Positions 1 through 5,945 of a stretch of 64,000 bases of DNA are shown one piece after another. Made by a program: the position numbers and the translations under genes. Within the stretch, counting starts at the first letter, position 1; every line of letters starts with the position of its first letter. The stretch is from Acetobacterium wieringae (GTDB lineage Bacteria; Bacillota; Clostridia; Eubacteriales; Eubacteriaceae): contig NZ_JAIPPU010000001.1 of assembly GCF_026646375.1 (NCBI RefSeq), forward strand, positions 1 to 64,000, written 5' to 3'. Below the pieces are notes generated by a model, which saw only the letters and a program-made list of their open reading frames with translations, was not told where the DNA came from and did not search any database.

Positions 1-56
1 GCTAGCGCCGGTTCTTTTTTATTTTTTGTGGCACCTTGTATTTAAGCGCTTACAAA

Positions 57-1103
57 TTATCTAAAGCTCATTGTTAAAAAACTCCCCAAACTCATTGCCA
101 GATTAGTCGGTTCTTGAGCCTTGTCCGAAGGGGTTTGACTCTTCAATGCTTCCAGTGCTTTATCCCCCTGAACCAAACCAGAACCGTATACTTGGCCGTT
201 TTCACCTAAACTTTGTGTGGTTTCCCGTAGTAAAGTCTCGACTTCAGCTGGTGTCAAGGAAGGATCCTGAGCCAGTAAAGTGGCACTAATACCAGATACA
301 ATTCCTGCTGAAAAAGATGTTCCATCCTGCCAGCCGGAGCTGTTGTTCGGTTGTAGCACAACCAGGCTTTCGCCCGGTGCATATATATCGACCTCATCAT
401 TATACTGAGAAAAAGATGCAACCTTTCCGTTTAAACCAATCGAACCGACTGAGATAACTCCGGGATAAGATGCTGGATAATAGTAAGGATCGTCGCCTTC
501 CTGTTCGGCACCGTGATTTCCGGCTGCGGCAATGATGATCTTGCCCTTGCTGATAGCATAGGCAATTGCATCGGCATGACTCTGATTATATTCGTAGGAG
601 CCAACGCTTAAATTGATAATTCGAACGTCTTCCCGGTTTGCAGCATCCATAATGGCTGCTGTGATTGCATTGTTATTAAGGGTTTTATCACCAATCCGAT
701 AGGGGGCAATTTTGACATTGGCCAGTCCGGCTGCTCCGGCAATTCCGATTCCGTTATCAGTTACTGCGGCAATGGTGCTGCTCACCATTGTGCCATGTCC
801 CTGGGTATCGGTCATATTGGAAGTATCGTTGATAAAATCATAGCCATTTGTAATTCGACCTTCTAAATCAGCCAGATTAACATCCAATCCGGTATCCAGA
901 ACGGCCACGACAATTTCATTCTCGGTATCAACTGCGTTCCAGGTATCATCAATTCCGGCCTTTGCATACTGCCAGGTAGTTCCCAGGTAAGGGTCATTCG
1001 GATATTTATCATTATTTGCGGCATAAACTAGGCCGGTTGAAAGATTCGTCAAAATAAATGTGGCACTGACTATGATACTTGCTAATTTCTTACTTGCTTT
1101 CAT
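57..1103 (-). CDS. Secreted subtilisin-like serine protease (S8 family)
   Basis: A 348-residue peptidase of the subtilase family that would cut proteins outside the cell. Residues 1-29 form a signal peptide with a lysine-rich start, a hydrophobic core and an AA-type cleavage region. The catalytic triad is readable: Asp70 in VLDTG, His103 in GHGTM and Ser263 in GTSFSAG, with the oxyanion Asn196 in AAGNHG. There is no propeptide of ordinary length, no cell-wall anchor and no repeat domain, so it may be released. The start is preceded by AAAGGGGA. It stands alone downstream of four c-di-GMP riboswitches, which suggests that the second messenger sets its expression. C. difficile offers a precedent: a secreted protease that trims surface adhesins is under c-di-GMP riboswitch control. 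The substrate here is unknown. Family assignment is secure. Confidence 0.93.
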   Translation of the reverse strand: MKASKKLASIIVSATFILTNLSTGLVYAANNDKYPNDPYLGTTWQYAKAGIDDTWNAVDTENEIVVAVLDTGLDVNLADLEGRITNGYDFINDTSNMTDTQGHGTMVSSTIAAVTDNGIGIAGAAGLANVKIAPYRIGDKTLNNNAITAAIMDAANREDVRIINLSVGSYEYNQSHADAIAYAISKGKIIIAAAGNHGAEQEGDDPYYYPASYPGVISVGSIGLNGKVASFSQYNDEVDIYAPGESLVVLQPNNSSGWQDGTSFSAGIVSGISATLLAQDPSLTPAEVETLLRETTQSLGENGQVYGSGLVQGDKALEALKSQTPSDKAQEPTNLAMSLGSFLTMSFR

Positions 1104-1155
1104 TTTATTTTCCCCTTTCAGATCAATAGATCATCGTTTCTTGATACTATTTTAA

Positions 1156-1212
1156 TTAGAATCATTCTAATCTTCTGTAACCAAATCACGTATATTCGGT
1201 GACTAAATCACG
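1156..1212 (-). promoter_or_regulatory. Inverted repeat and 22-bp-spaced direct repeats upstream of the protease
   Basis: Between the last riboswitch terminator and the protease start lie two 14-bp direct repeats (plus-strand 1177-1190 and 1199-1212) that differ at two positions and are offset by exactly 22 bp, about two helical turns. Next to them is a perfect 7-1-7 inverted repeat, TTAGAAT-C-ATTCTAA, at 1156-1170. The spacing suits tandem binding of a response regulator, but no regulator can be named. I could not find a convincing internal promoter beside them. Confidence 0.4.
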
Positions 1213-1255
1213 AAAAGCAGTCACATTCATTTTGTCTTTCCAAATAGGTTGCTTT

Positions 1256-1287
1256 AAATAAAAAAAGCAACGTTTGCCACGTTGCTC
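1256..1287 (-). terminator. Intrinsic terminator of riboswitch module D
   Basis: On the minus strand AGCAACGT pairs with ACGTTGCT, followed by a run of seven T. It lies just after aptamer D and is the last terminator before the protease. Its 5' arm GCAAC is complementary to GTTGC at the 3' edge of the aptamer, so the two structures could exclude each other. Confidence 0.85.
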
Positions 1288-1311
1288 AAAATGTCCTTAA
1301 AATAAAGACGG

Positions 1312-1390
1312 ATTTGCAACTGGCTGCCATATAAAACTACTTAGGCCCTAAAGCTTTGCGTCCTCACTTTTCAGTGAGTTTGCCAAATAT
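1312..1390 (-). ncRNA. Cyclic di-GMP-I riboswitch aptamer D (fourth transcribed)
   Basis: Read on the minus strand it carries the GEMM-I core: GGCAAAC, a P2 hairpin CTCACT-GAAA-AGTGAG, GGACGCAAAGC, GGGCCTAAG and a closing GCAGCCAGTTGC. It differs from the other three copies in P3: it has CCTAAG...TATGG with an eight-base apical segment, where the others are shortened. It is nearest to the protease gene. Confidence 0.88.
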
Positions 1391-1405
1391 TAATTTTTTA
1401 GTTTA

Positions 1406-1444
1406 AATAAAAAAATGTGCAACGCATCAGCACGTCGCACATTT
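1406..1444 (-). terminator. Intrinsic terminator of riboswitch module C
   Basis: Minus-strand hairpin with arms ATGTGCGACG and CGTTGCACAT, containing one non-Watson-Crick position, followed by TTTTTTTATTT. Its sequence differs from the other three terminators, as does the adjacent aptamer 3' edge (CAGCTGC instead of CAGTTGC). Confidence 0.82.
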
Positions 1445-1460
1445 CTTCTGTACGGTATTA

Positions 1461-1538
1461 ATGCAGCTGGCTGGCTTTCCATACGGTTAGGCCCCTAAAG
1501 CTTTGCGTCCTCATCTTTCGATGAGTTTGCCAAATATT
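1461..1538 (-). ncRNA. Cyclic di-GMP-I riboswitch aptamer C (third transcribed)
   Basis: GEMM-I core on the minus strand with GGCAAAC, P2 CTCATC-GAAA-GATGAG, GGACGCAAAGC, GGGGCCTAACC, TATGG and GCCAGCCAG. The P2 sequence differs from its neighbours while pairing is kept, which supports a functional RNA. Confidence 0.9.
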
Positions 1539-1562
1539 GAATCTTAAGAAAGAACGGTTAGA

Positions 1563-1594
1563 AATAAAAAAAGCAACGCGCAGGCACGTTGCTT
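1563..1594 (-). terminator. Intrinsic terminator of riboswitch module B
   Basis: Minus-strand arms AAGCAACG and CGTTGCTT are followed by a T-run. The 5' arm contains GCAAC, complementary to GTTGC at the end of aptamer B. Confidence 0.85.
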
Positions 1595-1613
1595 ATAAGA
1601 TCATCTCGTGATT

Positions 1614-1693
1614 GATCGCAACTGGCTGGCTTTCCATATGGTTAGGCCCCTAAAGCTTTGCGTCCTTATCTTTCGATAAGTTTGCCAAATATT
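1614..1693 (-). ncRNA. Cyclic di-GMP-I riboswitch aptamer B (second transcribed)
   Basis: GEMM-I core on the minus strand: GGCAAAC, perfect P2 CTTATC-GAAA-GATAAG, GGACGCAAAGC, GGGGCCTAACC, TATGG, GCCAGCCAGTTGC. Nearly identical to aptamer A apart from P2 and the linkers. Confidence 0.9.
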
Positions 1694-1715
1694 AAATCTT
1701 AGAAAAGAATAGTTC

Positions 1716-1748
1716 AGAATAAAAAAAGCAACGCACAGGCACGTTGCT
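1716..1748 (-). terminator. Intrinsic terminator of riboswitch module A
   Basis: Minus-strand arms AGCAACG and CGTTGCT with seven T after them. It closes the first module of the array. The GCAAC arm can alternatively pair with the aptamer 3' edge GTTGC. Confidence 0.85.
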
Positions 1749-1769
1749 ATAAGATCATCATTTTGATGT

Positions 1770-1850
1770 GTTTTGCAACTGGCTGGCTTTCCATACGGTT
1801 AGGCCCCTAAAGCTTTGCGTCCCTATCTTTCGATAAGTTTGCCAAAAATA
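1770..1850 (-). ncRNA. Cyclic di-GMP-I riboswitch aptamer A (first transcribed)
   Basis: GEMM-I core on the minus strand: GGCAAAC, P2 CTTATC-GAAA-GATAGG, GGACGCAAAGC, GGGGCCTAACC, TATGG, GCCAGCCAGTTGC. A short P1 can form between TTTTG before it and CAAAA after it. It begins almost at the predicted transcription start. The modules repeat every 147 to 157 bases. Confidence 0.9.
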
Positions 1851-1863
1851 TTCTATTAAAATA

Positions 1864-1892
1864 ATATTAATGCATCATTCTCAATTTGTCAA
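1864..1892 (-). promoter_or_regulatory. Promoter of the four-riboswitch array
   Basis: On the minus strand TTGACA (1887-1892) and TAATAT (1864-1869) are separated by 17 bp, a near-consensus sigma-A promoter. The predicted start, near 1857, is a few bases before aptamer A. All four aptamers would therefore be on one leader of roughly 750 bases ahead of the protease. Confidence 0.8.
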
Positions 1893-1926
1893 GTGAATTT
1901 TCATTTTTTTATCTGAGATAAGAATT

Positions 1927-2547
1927 TTACACGTATCGGAAGAAATAATACACAAACTTGGGTGCCTGTGTAGTGAACATTTCCCGGGTTTCCTTACTGC
2001 TAAAAAGCGCATCCGGGTGGTAGCTGGAGCGGTCGGAGTAGCTGACGTAGACGGGTAGATCTTTAAAGGTATGGCGAAAGGCCAATAGGCCTCTTCTTGA
2101 TTGGGGGGGCGAAAAGACAACCAGCAGCGACTGAACCTGATGTTCGTTGACATAGGTCTGTTGACAGGTGGCGTTTTCAATGGTTGATGTTGCTTTATCA
2201 TCAATGGTGTAGCACGTCTCAGGGAGTCCAGCGGCGGTCATGGCCTTTTGAATCATCTGGTTGTCTTTAGAATATCCGGAAAAGATAATATAGTTACTAT
2301 AGCCCTCTTGAAAAAGTCGGATACCTTCGGCGATTCGCAGGGCATCTTCTTCACCGCTAGTGACGATGATCACATCGGCGCGCTGGATGTTTTTTTCAAC
2401 CACCAGATATTTGGCAAACGCTTCAACGAAACGGTCAGTGTCAACAAAAAGGTAAACACCCAGTACAACAGCGGCAAAAAAAATAAGCAACTGAGCATAG
2501 TAAAGTCCCTTTAAAATAAACTTAAAAATTCTTCTGAAGTTCGTCAT
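1927..2547 (-). CDS. YdcF/SanA-like DUF218 membrane protein
   Basis: A 206-residue protein with one N-terminal membrane helix (about residues 13-35) and a DUF218/YdcF-type domain. Family features seen are the ADVIIVTSG strand, the RIAEGIRLF helix and the T-x-x-x-N stretch around STIENA. Relatives include SanA and ElyC, linked to envelope integrity and the lipid carrier of wall synthesis, but the reaction is not settled. AGGA precedes the ATG at a usable distance. It lies on the same strand upstream of the riboswitch array, but the array has its own promoter, so co-transcription is not required. Function remains unspecified. Confidence 0.75.
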   Translation of the reverse strand: MTNFRRIFKFILKGLYYAQLLIFFAAVVLGVYLFVDTDRFVEAFAKYLVVEKNIQRADVIIVTSGEEDALRIAEGIRLFQEGYSNYIIFSGYSKDNQMIQKAMTAAGLPETCYTIDDKATSTIENATCQQTYVNEHQVQSLLVVFSPPQSRRGLLAFRHTFKDLPVYVSYSDRSSYHPDALFSSKETREMFTTQAPKFVYYFFRYV

Positions 2548-2867
2548 CCGTTCATCCTTTCAATCGCTAAAAAAAACAACTGTTTTCCAAGTGATGTGTT
2601 TTAATGTGGCAAGAAGACTGATTCAAACTGTTATAAGATTAGTATAATACAACCAGTTAGTCAGAGCAATTAAAATCGGCCAACATGCTGGGTTTGTGGA
2701 TCAAAAAGCGTTGGATCGAGGTTTTTTTGCAGTGACGATAAAAAGTAGTGGCAAAAAATGTCAAAACGGTTAAAATAGTAAAGGTGCGAATTTGTTCGGG
2801 AATGACGGACAAAAAAGCGTAAAAAAAGCAAAATGAAATTTGCGATCGAAACAGTTGGAGGAATTGT
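2548..2867 (+). promoter_or_regulatory. Intergenic region with a candidate promoter for the NSS symporter
   Basis: About 320 bp between divergent genes. A weak -35 (GTGGCA), a 17-bp spacer and TAAAAT occur near 2752-2780, in the context AACGGTTAAAAT. The same 12 bases recur before the ABC exporter near 8085. Nothing else is recognisable. Confidence 0.35.
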
Positions 2868-4220
2868 GTGGAGAAACGAAGTGAGTTTTCAAGTAAAATA
2901 GGTTTTGTGCTGGCAGCTGCCGGCTCAGCAGTGGGGCTGGGGAATATCTGGCGGTTTCCCTATCTGGCAGCCAAATATGGGGGTGGTCTGTTTCTGGTCA
3001 TCTACCTGATTTTTGTGTTGACCCTGGGTTTTACAATCATGATGGCTGAGTTGGCAATTGGCCGTAAATCGCAACTGAGTCCCATGGGTGCTTATCGGGC
3101 CCTGGATAAACGATTCGGTTTTGTGGGGGTGATTGCCTCCCTAGTGGCGTTTCTGATTTTGCCCTATTACAGTGTAATCGGGGGCTGGGTAGTCAAATAT
3201 TTTTTAGTTTTTGTTACTGGTGGCGGGATGACCACCACCGGCGCCGATTATTTTTCAAGCTATATCGCCCGACCCATTGAACCGATTATCTGGCAGGCTA
3301 TTTTTGTTCTGGCCACCACCTTTGTGGTGATCCGAGGGGTTAAGAACGGCATCGAGAAAGCCAGTAAGATCTTAATGCCGGTACTGATTGTCTTATCGGT
3401 TTTTATATCAATTTATTCAATTATGCAGCCTGGGGCGATGGCCGGGGTTTGGTATTTTCTGTATCCGGATTTGGCTAATTTTAGTTTTCAGGCAGTCTTG
3501 GCCGCCATGGGCCAAATGTTTTACTCGTTGTCTCTGGCCATGGGGATTATGGTTACCTATGGTTCCTATCTCAGCAAAAAAGATGACCTCGAAACATCGG
3601 TCAAGCAAATTGAGCTGTTTGATGCCGGGATTGCTATTCTGGCGGGTTTTATGATCATTCCGGCGGTTTTTGCTTTCTCCGGTGGTGATCCGACAGCGCT
3701 TAATAAGGGGCCCGGTTTAATGTTTGTCACCCTGCCCAAGGTATTTGAAACGATGGGCTTTGGCAATGTGATGGGCGGCGTTTTTTTCTTGCTGGTATTG
3801 TTTGCGGCGCTGACCTCTTCCATTTCGTTAATGGAAGCAGTGGTGGCAACAGTCTGCGATCAGTTTAAGTGGGAACGCAAAAAAGGGGTGCTGATTGTTA
3901 CAGTGCTGGCAATTTTGATTGGGATACCCTCTTCTTTGGGACAGGGAGTCTGGAGTGAGGTGCTCATTTTTGGCTTTAATTTTCTGGACTTTTTTGATTT
4001 CATAACGAACTCCGTATTGATGCCGGTTGGGGCCTTTTTTACCTGTATCCTTGTGGGTCATGTGCTGGAAACAACAATCATCACCGACGAGGTCAAGCTG
4101 TCCTCACCGTTTAAACGGGAAAAGCTGTTTATTATTATGGTCAAATACATCGCTCCACTTTGCATTGTAGCGATTCTGATCAGTTCAATTTTGGAGGCCA
4201 TGGGCGTGATTAAATATTAA
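2868..4220 (+). CDS. Sodium-dependent transporter, NSS/SNF family
   Basis: A 450-residue membrane protein of the neurotransmitter:sodium symporter family, which uses the sodium gradient to import amino acids or related compounds. The first helix has the family's hallmark GSAVGLGNIWRFPY, containing sodium and substrate contacts, followed by the YGGG bend. About eleven or twelve hydrophobic helices fill the chain, and the length is normal for bacterial members such as MhsT and LeuT. The start is GTG, with GGAGG six bases upstream. Substrate cannot be assigned from sequence. It appears to be a single-gene unit; the next gene has its own upstream region. Sodium coupling would fit acetogens that build a sodium gradient, but this is only an inference. 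Confidence 0.9.
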   Translation: MEKRSEFSSKIGFVLAAAGSAVGLGNIWRFPYLAAKYGGGLFLVIYLIFVLTLGFTIMMAELAIGRKSQLSPMGAYRALDKRFGFVGVIASLVAFLILPYYSVIGGWVVKYFLVFVTGGGMTTTGADYFSSYIARPIEPIIWQAIFVLATTFVVIRGVKNGIEKASKILMPVLIVLSVFISIYSIMQPGAMAGVWYFLYPDLANFSFQAVLAAMGQMFYSLSLAMGIMVTYGSYLSKKDDLETSVKQIELFDAGIAILAGFMIIPAVFAFSGGDPTALNKGPGLMFVTLPKVFETMGFGNVMGGVFFLLVLFAALTSSISLMEAVVATVCDQFKWERKKGVLIVTVLAILIGIPSSLGQGVWSEVLIFGFNFLDFFDFITNSVLMPVGAFFTCILVGHVLETTIITDEVKLSSPFKREKLFIIMVKYIAPLCIVAILISSILEAMGVIKY

Positions 4221-4345
4221 CGACCAGCACACCCGCAACAACGGTTTGATGCGATTCGACAACCGTTGCGAATTAAACGTTCTTAATGATTTACTATTTC
4301 TAATAAACCAGATATAATGGTTAAAAAGAAAGAAGGTAATTCTTA

Positions 4346-5329
4346 ATGTGTACAAGCCTTACTCTGATGACAACAAACCAGATAAATACGTTGGCCAGAA
4401 CCATGGATTTCGCTTTTTTACTGGATCCGGAGCTGATCTGTGTACCAAGGAAGTTTTTACTTGAGTCAGAGGTGGATCAAACCCAAAGAGCGGTCAAGTA
4501 TGCGATGATGGGTATCGGTCGAAATTTGGGCACTTATCTTTTTGCCGATGGTCTCAATGAAGCTGGACTGGCCTGTGCCAGTTTATATTTTCCGGGTTAT
4601 GCCGAGTATAGTGATACGGTCATCCCGGGTCGCATTAATTTGGCGCCTCACGAAATTGTCGGCTGGCTGTTGACCAATTTTGCAACCCTCGAAGAAGTCA
4701 AGGCGGCAATCCCACAGCTCAATATTGTCAGTACACCCCTTAAGATGATGAACGTTATTACCCCACTGCATTGGATCATTACCGATAAAACCGGGCGAAC
4801 CCTGGTGATTGAACCAATGAAAGAGGGTATTGTGATCCATGATAATCCCCTGGGGGTGATGACCAACAGTCCGGACTTCAATTGGCATTTAACCAACATC
4901 CGCAATTATATTGGGGTTTCACCGAATAAAACTGGTTCGATTCAGTTAAATGGCCTGACCTTTAGCCCCTTTGGCGGTGGTTCCGGAAGCGTTGGTCTGC
5001 CGGGAGATTACACCCCGCCATCGCGGTTTTTACGGGCACTGTTTGGTCGGGAGGCCATTAATCCCATCGAAACCGAAGAAGACTGCATTAACGCTGCGTT
5101 TCACATTTTGGCATCGGTCGATATTCCCAAGGGCAGTGTGATCACCGATGAGGGCATCGATTTTACCCAATATACGGCCTGCATGGTCTGTAATAGCGGC
5201 ACCTATTATTTCAAGACCTATGATAATAATCAGATCGGCCGGGCCTGCCTGTTTAACGAAGATCTTGATGCCAAAGAACCAAAGGTCTGGGAAATGATGC
5301 AAGAACAGCAATATCGGCAATTGAACTAA
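4346..5329 (+). CDS. Choloylglycine hydrolase / penicillin V acylase family amidase
   Basis: A 327-residue N-terminal-nucleophile hydrolase that cleaves linear amide bonds. After removal of Met1, Cys2 becomes the nucleophile; Arg18 and Asp21 in LARTMDF sit at the spacing expected for bile salt hydrolases and penicillin V acylases. Length is typical. The family includes bile salt hydrolases and quorum-signal acylases, and the substrate cannot be told from these residues alone. No signal peptide is present, so the enzyme should be cytoplasmic. AAGG precedes the ATG. It is followed 34 bp later by the alkyltransferase gene and may share its transcript. Confidence 0.88.
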   Translation: MCTSLTLMTTNQINTLARTMDFAFLLDPELICVPRKFLLESEVDQTQRAVKYAMMGIGRNLGTYLFADGLNEAGLACASLYFPGYAEYSDTVIPGRINLAPHEIVGWLLTNFATLEEVKAAIPQLNIVSTPLKMMNVITPLHWIITDKTGRTLVIEPMKEGIVIHDNPLGVMTNSPDFNWHLTNIRNYIGVSPNKTGSIQLNGLTFSPFGGGSGSVGLPGDYTPPSRFLRALFGREAINPIETEEDCINAAFHILASVDIPKGSVITDEGIDFTQYTACMVCNSGTYYFKTYDNNQIGRACLFNEDLDAKEPKVWEMMQEQQYRQLN

Positions 5330-5363
5330 ATGAATAGGATGAATGTGGTAAAAGGTGAACGTG

Positions 5364-5837
5364 ATGGAAAATGGTTTTTGTTATCAAACCCCCTTGGGGA
5401 AAATCGTAATCACTGAAAACGGCGAAGCCATTACCGGCTTAAGCTTTGAAAAAGTGTTGCCGGGTCAGGTCAATAACCAGGAGACACCATTGCTAAAAGA
5501 AGCCAGCCATCAGCTGGAGCAGTATCTGCAGGGAAAACGCCACAGCTTTGATTTGCCGCTTTGTCCGCAGGGCACCGACTTTCAGCAAAAGGTCTGGAAA
5601 GCCCTTCGGGACATTCCCTACGGAGCGGTCTGCAGCTATAAAGATGTCGCATTGGCCATCGGCAATGAAAAAGCCTGTCGAGCGGTGGGGGGTGCCAACA
5701 ACAAGAATCCCATTGCCATCATCATACCGTGTCACCGGGTAATTGGGGCCAATGGCAGTTTGGTCGGGTATGGGTGCGGCCTGGCAATAAAAAAACAGCT
5801 GCTGGAACTGGAAACCAGAGGTGCGAAAGAGATCTGA
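5364..5837 (+). CDS. ogt: Methylated-DNA--protein-cysteine methyltransferase
   Basis: A suicide DNA repair protein that transfers the alkyl group from O6-alkylguanine to its own cysteine. The active-site motif IPCHRVIG is present, with the acceptor at Cys123, as are the helix-turn-helix arginine region (KACRAVGGANNKNP) and the N-terminal alpha/beta domain. The frame is open from a GTG at 5355, but that GTG lies inside AAGGTGA, which is well placed for the ATG at 5364, so I use the ATG (157 residues). It probably follows the amidase gene on one transcript. The short, intact form without an Ada domain fits Ogt. Confidence 0.92.
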   Translation: MENGFCYQTPLGKIVITENGEAITGLSFEKVLPGQVNNQETPLLKEASHQLEQYLQGKRHSFDLPLCPQGTDFQQKVWKALRDIPYGAVCSYKDVALAIGNEKACRAVGGANNKNPIAIIIPCHRVIGANGSLVGYGCGLAIKKQLLELETRGAKEI

Positions 5838-5945
5838 AATTTTTACTAGTTATGGATCAATGTGGGTATATTTATTATTAGATGACAAATATCTTGAGGA
5901 ATCGGCTCCACCAGTGGTCATCACTGCGAAGTAAGGGAGAATGAT
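5838..5945. other. Short intergenic spacer
   Basis: About 110 bp of AT-rich sequence before the GGDEF-EAL gene. It ends in AAGGGAGA, the ribosome binding site of that gene. No terminator or structured RNA is recognised. Confidence 0.5.

Noticed and set aside
1250-1850. Interpretation of the regular 150-base repeats as a CRISPR array or tandem repeat protein
   Set aside because: Repeats are about 80 bases with GEMM-I motifs and terminators; spacers are AT-rich linkers of uneven length and no cas genes are present.
1881-2204. A 107-codon minus-strand frame near the riboswitch promoter
   Set aside because: It overlaps the YdcF-like gene in another frame and covers the promoter; composition is not protein-like.
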